Assembly (NCBI GenBank): GCA_949128115.1
Contig: OX421966.1
Span: forward strand, 5,642,001-5,706,000
Length of the DNA: 64,000 nt
Reading direction: 5' to 3'
DNA from: Anaspis maculata
Taxonomy: Eukaryota > Arthropoda > Insecta > Coleoptera > Scraptiidae
Part shown: positions 10,901-21,800 of the stretch, piece after piece
How positions within the stretch are numbered: position 1 is the stretch's first letter
Layout of the letters: each line of letters starts with the position of its first letter
The notes under the pieces: model-generated
What the model saw: the letters and a program-made list of their open reading frames with translations, nothing else
Databases searched by the model: none
What the model was told of the DNA's origin: nothing
Made by a program: the position numbers and the translations under genes

Positions 10901-13900
10901 TTTCATTCAAGTATCATTATCATCGTTTTGGGCTTTGGCAGATTTGAGAACATGTCGTGTCTAATGAAAGCATCAATAATACTCTGAACAAAGTGAAACT
11001 GTGCAGACTCTTTGTGGTCATAAGGAAAAAAGTTTTCTGACCATTCCAAATGGCACACTCACCTTTTTTCAGTTTCACAAAGGCCGTCGCCTTCTGGAGT
11101 ATCGTGCAGTTGTCCGGCTTCTCGGAGAGGACACTGCAGGTGGGCACTGTGTTGTACAGCTGCGTGCAGAATTCCTCGAACTCGATTTCGTCATGGTCCT
11201 GCCTGCATAAGTTGCAATAAAAATCCTCGGTCATTACATTTTCAGTGGCGGGTCAACTTCTATGATGGAATATAAACAAGACATCCAAAAGAAGAACCAG
11301 AACTTATAGAGTCTATTGACTAAAGATGTGTAAATTATATCACGGAAAAAGACTACTTTCCATCACCAAACTTATCAGGAACAATCGACAAACTGAGTGG
11401 ATCGCAACTGTTTACAACCCTAGATATAGCCAGTGGATACTTCCAGGTGGAAATGGAAACAGAGAAAAGACAGCTTGTAGTACGCCTGACGGACACAACG
11501 AGTTCAATCGCATGGCAATGGGCCTGCGCAACGTTCCAGCCTCTTGGCAGAGGCAGATTTATGTCGTTTTGCGAGCCTCAGCGGCATAGAGTATCTAATA
11601 TATCTAGTTAACATAACTGTTCACAGCTCAAATAATAATAACGAACATTCAAGTAGATCAAAACATGTTTTTGGGAATGAATGGGATGCAAGAATAAAGC
11701 AGGGTTCACAATAGGATGTTAACTTATGCCGTTATTGCCGTTCTGTCAAACTTAACCAAGATTCAAGTTCTACATCCAAGATCAAGGGACTGGTATCAAC
11801 TAATACTACTAGCTACTAGTCCAACTATTATACTACCAGTTACCAGTACTACCACCCCGAAAACCTTCAAGTCTGTGTATATTATATATTTATAGACCGT
11901 GGTCCGTACTATCAAGTTAGGCATTTCCACATGACGTCACGAGCTCGTCAGTGTTGCCAACCTAGTTGAATTTATAACCTCAAAAAAAAGTGTTCGGGAA
12001 CAACCCGCGTTGTTATGATTGGAAAAAAAGTACTTTTTTGAGATTTCGGATAATTTGGGAAGCAAGTTTGTGCGTGATAATTATTCACAAAACTTCGGAG
12101 TTTCGATCAATACCTACAGTTGGAAGTGTATTGACCTAGATAGCTCAATAAACAAGAAAGTTTGGTGAAGTGCTTAAATCTTTTTTGTCGAAAAAAAAAA
12201 GAAATCCGTGGCTTTTTCGGAAAAATAGATTCCTGGAAGAAAAGAGCATCTCAGGAAGTATCTCAAAGTGCCAAGAAATGCGACTCAAAGACATCTGGGA
12301 AGGAGAAAATATGACAGTTTATTATCCTGCCGATATGGTAAAAAGCTGACTAAATTGCTGGACAAAGGATGTCACGTGGCGGCGGTCTTCTTTGATTTGT
12401 CAAAAGCATTCGACAGCCTTGATATAGATCATTTGTGCAGTAAGCTGTATGCGATTGGAATGAGAGGCAGTGTTCTGTCGTGTCTCAGGTCTTACTTGTC
12501 GAACAGGAGGATGCGAGTCGAGGTTGATGGTGAGACATCGAACTTGTATGGTGTTGACCCGGGGGTTCCTCAGGGCTCCGTTCTGGGGCCGCTACTCTTT
12601 TTATTATTTATCAATGATTTACCTGACCATATATCTCAAGGTCTTTTAGTGATGTTCGCTGATGACAGCTCAATAGCGGTTTCGGGGCGGAGCCCGGGGG
12701 AGCTCAGGGCCTTGATCTCTGACATATCCTGCCAGTTTCATCAATGGTGCCTTAAAAACAAGTTGATTGTGAATCCGGAGAAGACCGTTGTCGTAAAGTT
12801 TTGCAATAGAAAGGTTAGCGAAGACTTGAGTTTCGTGGTTGGTGGCTTTCCCGTGGTCGGTTCCGCGTCTACCAAGTTCCTCGGTCTTCATGTTGATCAG
12901 TCGCTTAGCTGGGGTCAGCACATCGAAGCCGTCTGTAAAAAATTGAATTCGACCTTCTATGCTATTTTGAAGCTCAGAACTACTTTGGGTCCAGCTGATT
13001 TGTTGAATACCTACTATTCTCTGGCCTATTCTTGCTTAAGCTATCACATTGTCTTTTGGGGTGCATCTTCCAGCGGTCACAGGGCTTTTGTAGGCCAAAA
13101 AAGAATCATGAGACTAATCTTTGATCTTCCGTATCAACAATCATGCAGACCGGTTTTCATGGAGCAGAAAATTCTGCCTTTGCCCTGCATCTACATTTAT
13201 AAATGTTTATTACTAGTTAAAAACAATGTACATACTCTTGAAAGAAACCGTGATCATCACAGCTATTCCACTAGGCACCGACATTCTTTAGTCACATCTA
13301 GTCATAATTCTAGTCAGTATGAAAGGTCTCCCAGTTACAGGGGTATACAAATGTATAATAAGCTACCACATAAGTTCAAAACTATGACCTCCAAAGAATT
13401 TACTAAACATATCAAGGATCTGCTGCTGTTCCATTGTTTCTACTCTGTCGACGAGTATATGTTATGTGATTTGTAATTTTATGTGATAGTATGTTACTGT
13501 CGAATTAACATTGTTCATGTTGTTATTTATTTATTTATTTATTGTTTGACGTGTACATCCGACACTTCGGCCCCGTACAAATAAAATTCTATTCTATTCT
13601 ATTCTATTCTATTCTATAATTGCTGGAATACAGAATAAATGTGAGATGATTTTACAAATTATCCATCACTAAGCGCCCTTCTGATTTCAGAAAGTATGGC
13701 TGTGGCAAAAACTGTGACCTGTGGCTGTGGCGATCTCGAAATAAGAAAATCCAGCGACCAAGGAATTTCTAAGTTGACCTCAATTTCATCTCAAATCCTG
13801 CTTATAAGAAGAAATTCCAGGATTTTTTTAGCAATGTATTTTGACGCGATGAAGCCATCAACTGAAAATGCAAGATTGTCAAGTCAGGTGTAAGATTTGG

Positions 13901-16126
13901 TCATCAGGAGATACTGGGAGCCGATTCCATCTGATTCACATGTGCTTATATTACAGCGAATATTACAACTGCAGTAAGGTGACCAACCGTCCTGATTTGG
14001 TAAGGACAGGTTTAGATTTTTACACCTTTGTCCTGATTTTAAGCAAAAATACTGGTTTGTCCTGATTTCAAGCAAAATCCTGGTTTTCCTGATTTTAAAT
14101 TTGCCGCAAAAGTATCAAGCGATTCACCACCTCACCCCTCTACCACATCATATGTGCCTACCACTTCCCTTCCAGAAACTGGAACTCCATAAGCGCCCTG
14201 TAGTTGGGTTGTCCCCTTAACATTATTTGGTTCAAATTTGGCGGGAAATTCTGGACAGTTGGCAACACTGCTGTGACGTCAATGGAAATGTCTAATTGAC
14301 TAAAGATGTATAAATTATATCACGGAGGAAGACTACTTCCCATCAACAAACTTATCAGGAACAATCGACAAACTGAGTGGATCGCAACTGTTTACAACCC
14401 TAGATATAGCCAGTGGATACTTCCAGGTGGAAATGAAAACAAAGAAAAGACAGCTTGTGGTACGCCTGACGGACACAACGAGTTCAATCGCATGGCAATG
14501 GGCCTGCGCAACGTTCCAGCCTCTTGGCAGAGGCAGATTTATGTCGTTTTGCGAGCCTCGGCGGCATAGAGTATCCAATATATCCAGTTGACATAACTGT
14601 TCACAGCTCAAATAATATTAACGAACATTCAAGTAGATCAAGACATGATTTTGAAAATGAATGAGATGCAAGAATAAAGCAGCGTTCATATGGCTGTTAA
14701 CTTTAACTTATTCCGTGACCGTAAAACTTCAACAGTTGAAAATCAATGTTTTGGTTCACAATAGGATGTTAACTTATGCCGTTATTGCTGTTCTGTCAAA
14801 CTTGACCAAGATTCAAACTCTACATCCAAGATCAAGGGACTGGTACTATTGCGGCATTTTTAAAGTGGACGACAGTTGACAGATTTCTCAGGATTCTGGC
14901 CTGAACGTCGCATGACAGCACGCCAACTCGTTGACATTGTCGTCCACTTTATTTTGGCCGCAACCGTACCAACTAATACTACTGCTACTAGTCCTACTAT
15001 TATACTACTAGTTACCAGTACTACCACCCCGAAAACCTTCAAGTCTGTGTATATTATATATTTATAGACCGTGGTCCGTACTGTTAAGTTGACATCCTAC
15101 ATCCTACGGCATACGGCATAAGTTACCGGACATAATGAACGAAACTTAAGATGAAATTACTTGAAATTCAAACCTACGCTACGAGAGGAGTTTTGCGGAT
15201 TTTGCAGAAAGCTCGTATCATGGTTCTCGGAGCTCGCTAAGAAAGAAGGATATCAAGTTCTTATGAACATCAATACAAGAAAGAGCCTTGAACACATTGA
15301 AGAAAGCATCAACTACGCCACCAATTTAAAGATATCCTGATTTTATCGGAGAGTTAATACTTGCAACAGATGTCTCTGGCATTGCAATCAGCGGAATCCT
15401 ATCTCAGAAACGTAAAGAAGCGGAACAACTCGTCGTATATTCTAGCAAAGTCTCTACCTGTTGTATTTCTTGTTTATTTCTTATTAGTTAACTTGTGGGA
15501 CTGGTAAATAACACAACTGTACTTTGAGAGCGTTGCATAGTAAGTGCCTTTATTCATACACCTACTTCCAAGGGCTGCGTCCACTTGCGCGTGGAGACTG
15601 CGCGTACCGGTATAATATTTATGTGCAACTGCACGTACACTAGTGTAAGCCTGGTTGCCTACATGGCTATGTTATCATGGCTATGTTATTTAATATTTAC
15701 ACAACACTACCAAGCACAAAAAAGTATAGCACAATAGGGAGAAAAGGTTAGGCCGTAATTTGGTCGATCAAACACTTCAAACTATGCTTAATGAGTACAC
15801 ATTTCACCATTTATTGTGCGCGCAACGAAAGATGGTGATCTACGACAAGAGATGGTGATCCAACACAAGCGAGAAAAAGTACCTATAGCACATTAGCGCG
15901 GAATGCTTCTAAGCGAGAGAGAGTCTACGTAAGTTTGATATCGGCAAGGAAAGATCAATTATGCAGATGCATTTACTAGACTAAGAGGAACAGATGAACA
16001 AGAGAAAGCGAGAAAATGGAGAAGGGATGGGAGAAGCAGAAATCGTAGTATTTTAAAAGAAAGTGCGAATTACCTGGCCTCGTCCTCGGTGCTGCTATCG
16101 TCCTGGATGCTGCTATCGTTCTCCAT
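7327..16126 (-). CDS. tgo: Tango / ARNT-like bHLH-PAS transcription factor, basic region missing (gene span, 7 exons)
   Basis: Insect ARNT (Tango) is the shared nuclear partner of Sim, Trachealess, Spineless, Sima and other bHLH-PAS proteins. Coding segments seen here are 16074-16126, 11063-11202, 10042-10255, 9779-9988, 9326-9604, 8982-9266 and 7327-7970, about 607 residues against ~640 in the fly. Order: N-terminus [10 protein letters not shown]..., helix-loop-helix with VPTCS and KPD.TIL, PAS-A with [12 protein letters not shown] and [15 protein letters not shown], linker with [14 protein letters not shown] with FSFVDQR and [11 protein letters not shown], then a Gln/Pro/Ser-rich C-terminus with AYTQLSGG, ending in SFFE. 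All splice phases agree except between 11063 and 10255, where exon 1 ends in phase 1 and exon 2 starts in phase 0; a small exon (the family's ~13-residue linker) is unfound, or the gene is broken there. The basic cluster RRRRNK is absent. The reading frame is otherwise open and conserved, which argues against an old pseudogene. Start could lie further upstream, since the frame stays open before the Met. Confidence 0.92.
8570..8905 (-). other. Possible alternative or TE-derived exon in a tango intron
   Basis: An open minus-strand stretch with a good AATCAG acceptor at its start and several possible GT donors (for example after 8644). Its first bases are AT CCA, the same phase and nearly the same bases as the start of the last exon, so it could be spliced in frame after exon 5. 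The product ([20 protein letters not shown] and on) matches no family that I recognise, and no ARNT needs it. It could equally be a relic of a mobile element. Confidence 0.25.
8982..9266 (-). CDS. tgo: tango exon 5: end of PAS-B and start of C-terminal tail
   Basis: Encodes [20 protein letters not shown], the PAS-B end with [14 protein letters not shown], and a variable tail with [23 protein letters not shown] acceptor and GTGAGTAT donor (phase 1). It joins the exon at 7970 as VQN-PQQAARP, which resembles other insect Tango tails. Confidence 0.94.
9326..9604 (-). CDS. tgo: tango exon 4: start of PAS-B
   Basis: Encodes [20 protein letters not shown], then the inter-PAS segment and PAS-B with [17 protein letters not shown] and [11 protein letters not shown], ending in SFRK plus one base before GTGAGT. 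The order and spacing match ARNT; the F-x-F-V-D-x-R and L-G-Y-x-P-x-E-L-L-G motifs are diagnostic of the ARNT/Cycle branch, and the surrounding residues favour ARNT. Confidence 0.95.
9779..9988 (-). CDS. tgo: tango exon 3: end of PAS-A and linker
   Basis: Contains [10 protein letters not shown], equivalent to ARNT SRRSFICRMR, then [20 protein letters not shown] and [10 protein letters not shown]. Fly Tango has RLKQRNSLGPSRDGTNY in the same place. TTTGCAG acceptor, GTAGGT donor; starts with two bases of a codon and ends with one, so it joins exons 2 and 4 in frame. Confidence 0.93.
10042..10255 (-). CDS. tgo: tango exon 2: PAS-A domain
   Basis: Begins [18 protein letters not shown] and ends KEPQVT plus one base; TCAG acceptor, GTAGCA donor. 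It matches ARNT PAS-A closely (VSDx[20 protein letters not shown]). It starts in phase 0, which does not fit the phase-1 end of the preceding recognised exon. Compared with ARNT the stretch after VT that normally reads GRILDLKTGTVKKEG is missing. Confidence 0.93.
10480..10865. mobile_element. Half copy of the 28-kb foldback family in a tango intron
   Basis: From about 10600 to 10865 the sequence closely matches 28570-28812 (shared GGCCTGTATCTCCGTTATTA and CTATCTCCCTGTGAA). Only one arm is present. Confidence 0.65.
11063..11202 (-). CDS. tgo: tango exon 1: helix-loop-helix lacking the basic cluster
   Basis: Encodes QDHDEIE, then directly [16 protein letters not shown], then the loop and helix 2 ([20 protein letters not shown]). 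The family has RRRRNK between EIE and the methionine that corresponds to the F here; 17 residues separate EIE from VPTCS in fly and human ARNT, and 11 do here. The exon is bounded by a TTATGCAG acceptor and a strong GTGAGT donor (phase 1). No GT..AG pair lies inside it that could hide a micro-exon. An unspliced reading that starts at the ATG at 11234 ([10 protein letters not shown]...) is open, but the match to exon 0 makes the spliced form more likely. Confidence 0.85.
11308..11913 (+). mobile_element. Gypsy (Ty3) pol fragment, copy 1
   Basis: Holds a broken reverse transcriptase core: [13 protein letters not shown] in one frame and [20 protein letters not shown] in another, so a frameshift separates the two blocks. 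The rest has no clear frame. The same ~600-bp sequence recurs at 14294-15084 with high identity. Compared with that copy it lacks ~70 bp near 11705 and a MITE at 11795. Confidence 0.8.
11918..14294. mobile_element. Inverted-repeat element between the two Gypsy fragments
   Basis: Ends are inverted: the left end reads ...GCATTTCCACATGACGTCAC...AGTGTTGCCAAC (11918-11961), and the right end is its near reverse complement (14258-14294). Each contains a TGACGTCA octamer. The LINE at 12240-13617 lies inside. The remaining 13618-14257 has no recognised gene. Confidence 0.6.
12240..13617 (+). mobile_element. 5'-truncated non-LTR retrotransposon (Jockey/CR1-like LINE)
   Basis: An open frame at 12268-13476 holds reverse transcriptase motif A ([16 protein letters not shown]), motif B ([20 protein letters not shown]) and motif C (FADDSSIAV), then a C-terminal region ending in FYSVDEYM. 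The endonuclease and the RT fingers are absent, so the copy is truncated at its 5' end. The 3' end has AATAAA followed by an (ATTCT)n tail at 13585-13616. It lies within an inverted-repeat element in the first tango intron, in the opposite orientation to tango. The frame is intact, suggesting a recent insertion. Confidence 0.9.
14294..15465 (+). mobile_element. Gypsy (Ty3) pol fragment, copy 2, with RNase H remnant
   Basis: Repeats the 11308-11913 sequence (same frameshifted RT core) and continues to about 15465, where [20 protein letters not shown] matches the start of a Gypsy RNase H domain. It is interrupted by a 121-bp MITE at 14846-14966. Confidence 0.75.
14846..14966. mobile_element. 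121-bp MITE with ~30-bp TIRs and TA duplication
   Basis: Terminal inverted repeats share TTGCGGC and AAAGTGGACGACA. It is flanked by TA on both sides (14844-14845, 14967-14968). The homologous Gypsy copy at 11794-11795 has the same flanks with a single TA and no element, which proves the insertion boundaries. Confidence 0.9.
16074..16126 (-). CDS. tgo: tango coding exon 0 (N-terminus)
   Basis: Encodes [17 protein letters not shown] plus two bases (AG) of the next codon, followed by a GTAATT donor. The M..SSIQDD start is typical of insect Tango N-termini. The AG joins the first G of the exon at 11202 to give Arg, so the joined protein reads [10 protein letters not shown], matching the family's FARENHCEIE. 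A TTTCAG acceptor lies just upstream (about 16150-16156). The frame is open through SSEEERLIPK before the Met, so an upstream start in another exon is possible. Confidence 0.75.
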
Positions 16127-16670
16127 CTTTGGTATCAGCCGCTCTTCCTCTGAACTGAAACAAATAAACTACCTTTGGTGAAACTCGCAACTAAACAGCA
16201 ACACTCACTATTCCGTCGATTCCATCAGCAGTCAAAAGTGTTGAATAATTGAATGACAAATACACCCTTCTCAATATTATTCGGAGCAAGCCAGCCCTAT
16301 ATTGGCTAGATGACCATTGTACTTTGTTATTTTCTTTTTCTTTCAGTAAATATATCTTGTTCTCGGTTGATTTCACCCAAATGTCTATATGTTTAAAATG
16401 AATCATTGCTGAAATGCAAGTGAGCTGTCACTATTTGCTACCCCGGTTGTTGAACCGCGGAGCCTCTCCCTCTTAATATGCCTCCATCCGAAGAAGCACG
16501 TCTACCAACCCCTTCGGGTCACCTCCAAATGATTGTCCACCTCTTCCCGGTCCATAAAGCGACAGTTTAATATTATCTTCGTGGTGATGGCAGCGTTTAC
16601 ATTACTGATTGATTAGCTTCAAGGTTTTCCAGGACCTTGGTATTACTTGTCCATGAGCGAGAAGCGAGGA

Positions 16671-16741
16671 GCTTGTGGTGTGGTGGTTAGCGCGGTCGAC
16701 TACCACACCAGGGGTCGTGGGTTCGAGTCCCACTGCGGACG
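16671..16741 (+). mobile_element. tRNA-like head of a SINE
   Basis: Contains an A box (TGGTTAGCGCGG, 16684-16695) and a perfect B box (GGTTCGAGTCC, 16720-16730) with a complete T-stem GTGGG/CCCAC. The would-be acceptor arm 5' of the A box does not pair with the 3' TGCGGAC, so it is a SINE promoter rather than a working tRNA. Confidence 0.7.
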
Positions 16742-17325
16742 CTCGAATTCTCGTTTCCAAAACAAGCTCTTTGATTCAGTTGGAATGCTTGCTAAATGCA
16801 AGATTCATGTGAATATCTCGAAAACGAAGCTTCTAATCAAAATTTTGCAAAGGTATGTTTTTTTTCTAAATTAAACGCAGAATGAGGAAATGAAAACAAT
16901 TTTTTATTTCAACTTTGAAGGGCTATATCTCTTATATTATTCGTTCTTGAGAATAAGTTTATTGTAGGCACTTTTCTTTTCACATTTTCTGCAGGAAATT
17001 ATCTGTTTCCAGATAATTCCCAACAATACCATTTTAATAACCATACCACCTGAAAATGTCAATTTCAACAATTTATAAACTTCAATATTGACAGTTGTTT
17101 CAGGTTTGAAGATCGAACACCGAACACCTGTATGTATATCATTTATACTAGATACACTTCCCCGCAAAACTTACGCATCACTATTTCGCATGAAGAATTT
17201 TAACCGCTAATATTTTCTTAACGGATCAAGCAATCTCGAAAATTCTTTCAACATTTGGAATACCGTTTCTGTGGTCAAAAGTGGAGGAAATTTCTTCAGT
17301 TTTTGACAATTGCCTTCCATGATAC

Positions 17326-17600
17326 AGGGTGATTTGTACAGAGTCCGGCCGTATCAAGCGTTCTTGTGATGAAATAGCCTGCTTGAAACATCAAATGCTC
17401 ATTGTTCTATAAAAACACCATAACTTGTGAATCTTGTGATACCGATGACTCAGGAGAAAAAATTGAAGAACAGCGCAGAGTTGACACATTGAACTAAATA
17501 ATGAAGTGAAAACCATTCATGCAGAGTGATATCCATCAGTTACCCCGTACAACTCGTCAAACTTGACGGAAAATATACATCATCACAAATCACCCTGTAT
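17326..17600. mobile_element. Small MITE with TACAGGGTGATTTGT ends
   Basis: Inverted ends TACAGGGTGATTTGT and ACAAATCACCCTGTA about 275 bp apart. No coding content. Confidence 0.65.
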
Positions 17601-17934
17601 CAATATTGTCATGAAGTTTTTTTTTATATAGGTATAGGATTTTATTGACCTATCTATTAGTCAACCAACAATTTCAACATATTTGAAAACAAAAGAAAAA
17701 AATAATACCAAAAGTTAGCCTAATGGCTACACTTTGCTCTTCCCTAGCGTAATTAAAGTTATGTTGAATGAATGAAAAGTAATGATTGAAAACTAAAACT
17801 CACTACCAGTAGCCAGATAAGCGACATTTTAAATGCCAAATAAAACTTTCAAGATTTCTCGATGCCTTATGAAAATATCAATTGTTTCATCGGTTTTGTA
17901 GGCCAGGGGTTTAGACGTGAGAAAAGGATGGAGC

Positions 17935-18490
17935 AAGAAAGAATCGGTCCGTGAATAGGGATGGGGGTGAGGGATAGGGGTCGTAGGATTCGACAATGGC
18001 AGATGTGTGTGGATAGAAAATTAATATTTATCAAGAAGAAAGTGACAAGAGTACAAAAACCATTGTTAATAAGTGTAGTGCATCAGTTACGGGAAAAGAA
18101 AACATTGAGACAAGTCTGATTTCCATTGTAATCAAATGATAATTGTTCAAAATAGGAAGCGTCAAACCGATCCAATATCCTGTAGTCGCTGTGAGCTTTT
18201 AAATAAGTATACCTGTTTTCCGCCACCATCAAGATACCAGACAAATGGTGATAACCTCAGTAACCCTTTCGAAGAGATCTAGCTTCCTACAGAGTATGAT
18301 TTTGTAGACTCTTTTAGCTTTAAACAAAGCACTGGCAGTATTTATGCAAATCAAATCTGGGCGACAATCTCGATCACGTGTTATCTTCCCCCATAGAATA
18401 AAAGACTCAACCCTTTTCGCACGACAAGGAGTTTATAAGTATTGAGGTTGAGTTCCCAAAAAGAGAACCCCTTGAACTGTGCCAAGAAAA
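17935..18490. repeat. Dispersed repeat shared with 49355-49945
   Basis: The same blocks in the same order occur in both places (GTAGTGCATCAGT, CCTTTTCGCACGACAAGG, GAGATCTAGCTTCCTACAGA). No coding frame. Confidence 0.8.
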
Positions 18491-18641
18491 TTTAGTGTCG
18501 CTTCGAAAACGCTTCAAGACAGAAAGGAACATAACATTATTTTTGCAGGCTGCTTAATTAGAGGCTCACCGTGATAAATTGTACACCTGTTGCAGATTTG
18601 CGTGAAGTTATTGAACCCAGCGTTTTATAGAACTGCTGGAT

Positions 18642-18841
18642 AATGGCGGCTTTACAGAACTTCGTTTGTCGCCGGCGACAGTGTCGCTGGCCAATACGAT
18701 TCGATCTGTCTGTACTCCCCTACCTCCCTCCATAATTCCCGCGACACGAGTTTCTGTCGTCATGTCGTTCAAATTATTAAAATACAGTGGAGTGGGGGAC
18801 TGTCGCTGGCGACAAACGAAGTTCTGTAAAGCCGCCATCAG
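18642..18841. mobile_element. ~200-bp MITE with 40-bp TIRs
   Basis: Starts ATGGCGGCTTTACAGAAC and ends with its reverse complement GTTCTGTAAAGCCGCCAT; the inverted stretch runs ~40 bp and includes GTCGC..GCGACAGT. Parts of the same element recur at 21817-21890 and, split by an insertion, around 22030-22117 plus 24601-24640. Confidence 0.8.
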
Positions 18842-21800
18842 TCTGTAAGTTTGAAACTACAGCACCAGCCGGATAAAATTTATTGAATATGAACACCCAA
18901 TTTTTATGTAGATTATTTGATCGATAATTGAAATAATGGCTATAATTTCGAAATATCAAGACAATACTCAGTGAACAACCATCTCTCTTTCTAAGTACAA
19001 TTGAATAATCGAGATTCCTCTTCGTGCAAATAAAATGGGAGAGGAAGCAGAAAGGGTTAGAAGGAAATTAACAAGATATTAATTAATTAGGCAACGAATT
19101 GAAATTCAAGTGCGTTAGGAAACGGGTTCACAAATAGTTCTGAGAATTAGGAAGAATGCGAAACGGAATCAAATTGGAAGGGTTGAATTGATTAGCCGCA
19201 GGGTCTCGCACGTAATTAGGGTGTATTTTTCTTCCAGAAACCAAATGTAAACTTGATTCAACTAATTTCTATTGTGAGCTGGTTTCAAAACGCCTGGAAA
19301 TTATGTAATGAATAATTAAGCTGAACTTGATCAAATTGGCGATGATTGATCAACTTGTAATAGAGGTGAGGTGTGATTGAATGACTTTGTTAATTTTTCA
19401 ACATTTATTCAACTCATCCCTTTTCAAAGGACTGAGGTTACTTGTATGACAGGGGTACTAGGGCATGACTGGGGGAAATTAGTAATTTATCTAAATGATT
19501 TAGGTAAAGGTAATCAAAAATCTACGGCAAAGAAATTAAAACACAACGTAGGGTCGATGAAGGTATCACAGCTAAATTAATTAACTTAATTTGGGGGAAG
19601 GCGGTTTTTTCACAGTACCTATAGTCCAGGAATTATAGAAAAAATAGCGAACAAAAATGATAACTAGCCGGATTTTTGTATATGAGCCCAGTTAAGCATG
19701 TAGTTCAACATAGTAAAAGTCCTCAAGAATCCGGTGTGAGCTTCGGCCGTTATGGCCTCGAGAAGAACTTGAGGATCAGTTTTTTGTGTTTATCTCGTAA
19801 ACGATGGCACTTGGAGGAGAAACACTTGAAGCAAAATTGTTGAAAATTGTCTTGTCTACAAGAAAGGTCCTTACATATTCCATCATCAGTCCACTCCTTC
19901 TTCGTCAAAACACAAGAAAAGCTAAATAGTCCAGATGCTCGATGCCAAAGACTGTACGGACCTTGAGTTTTATGATGGCAGGGTGCCACTTGGTAGAGGT
20001 GTTGTTCGATCCATTCTCTTTTGATTGAAACTTGATGCCATCAACACCAACTATGCCGGCGGCATATACAAAAGTTAAACATTTGTACCTCGAGAACCAA
20101 AATAGGTAAAGACATGTAAATCGCCATAAATAATTCTGATTTCATGATCATGAAATCGTCGTTAACTTGAATTAAATATCTTGAGCCGTTCTTGAAATAT
20201 CTTCAAAAGACTGAAGTTGTTACCAAAAAAAATATATTTTCGTCTACTTATCAGAAAAAAAGCTGACTGTGTTTTTTCTAAAATTAGTTGGCCTAGAGAG
20301 GGCTTTTCACTGTAATTTCAATTTAAATTTAATTTATCATTGTTTTGATTCAAAACACCTAGTTTCGATTTAAGATCTGAAGAATTACTGATATACGGAA
20401 AACTATTTTTTTTTCGTAACGACTTCAGTCTTCTGAAGATATTTTTGAAACGGCTCAACATATTTGATTCAAGTTCACGATGACTTCATGGTCATGAAAT
20501 TAGAAATATTTTTGGCGATTTACATGTCTTCACCTATTTTGGTTCTTGAGGTACATTTGTTCAACTTTTTATTTTTATGTCACCCTGTATATGCCGCCGG
20601 CATAGTTGGTGTTGATGGCATCAAGTTTCAATCAAAACAGAATGGATCGAACAACACCTCTACCAAGTGGCACCCTGCCATCATAAAACTCAAGGTCCGT
20701 ACAGTCTTTGGCATCGAGCACCTGGACTATTTAGCTTTTCTTGTGTTTTGACGAAGAAGGAGTGGACTGATGATGGAATATGTAAGGACCTTTCTTGTAG
20801 ACAAGACAATTTCCAACAATTTTGCTTCAAGTGTTTCTCCTCCAAGTGCCATCGTTTACGAGATAAACACAAAAAACTGATCCTCAAGTTCTTCTCGAGG
20901 CCATAACGGCCGAAGCTCACACCGGATTCTTGAGGACTTTTACTATGTTGAACTACATGCTTAACTGGGCTCATATACAAAAATCCGGCTAGTTATCATT
21001 TTTGTTCGCTATTTTTTCTATAATTCCTGGACTATAGGTACTGTGAAAAAACCGCCTTCCCCCAAATTAAGTTAATTAATTTAGCTGTGATACCTTCATC
21101 GACCCTACGTTGTGTTTTAATTTCTTTGCCGTAGATTTTTGATTACCTTTACCTAAATCATTTAGATAAATTACTAATTTCCCCAGTCATGCCCTAGTAC
21201 CCCTGTCATACAAGTAACCTCAGTCCTTTGAAAAGGGATGAGTTGAATAAATGTTGAAAAATTAACAAAGTCATTCAATCACACCTCACCTTTATTACAA
21301 GTTGATCAATCATCGCCAATTTGATCAAGTTCAGCTTAATTATTCATAACATAATTTCCAGGCGTTTTGAAACCAGCTCACAATAGAAATTAGTTGAATC
21401 AAGTTTACATTTGGTTTCTGGAAGAAAAATACACCCTAATTACGTGCGAGACCCTGCGGCTAATCAATTCAACCCTTCCAATTTGATTCCGTTTCGCATT
21501 CTTCCTAATTCTCAGAACTATTTGTGAACCCGTTTCCTAACGCACTTGAATTTCAATTCGTTGCCTAATTAATTAATATCTTGTTAATTTCCTTCTAACC
21601 CTTTCTGCTTCCTCTCCCATTTTATTTGCACGAAGAGGAATCTCGATTATTCAATTGTACTTAGAAAGAGAGATGGTTGTTCACTGAGTATTGTCTTGAT
21701 AATTCGAAATTATAGCCATTATTTCAATTATCGATCAAATAATTTACATAAAAATTGGGTGTTTATATTCAATAAATTTTATCCGGCTGGTGCTGTAGTT

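Noticed and set aside
11063..16126. Cycle/BMAL instead of Tango
   Set aside because: VPTCS, KPD.TIL, the PAS-B text and the [12 protein letters not shown] tail match ARNT/Tango, not BMAL.
16671..16741. Functional tRNA gene
   Set aside because: A and B boxes are good but the acceptor stem does not pair, and no proper anticodon arm forms.
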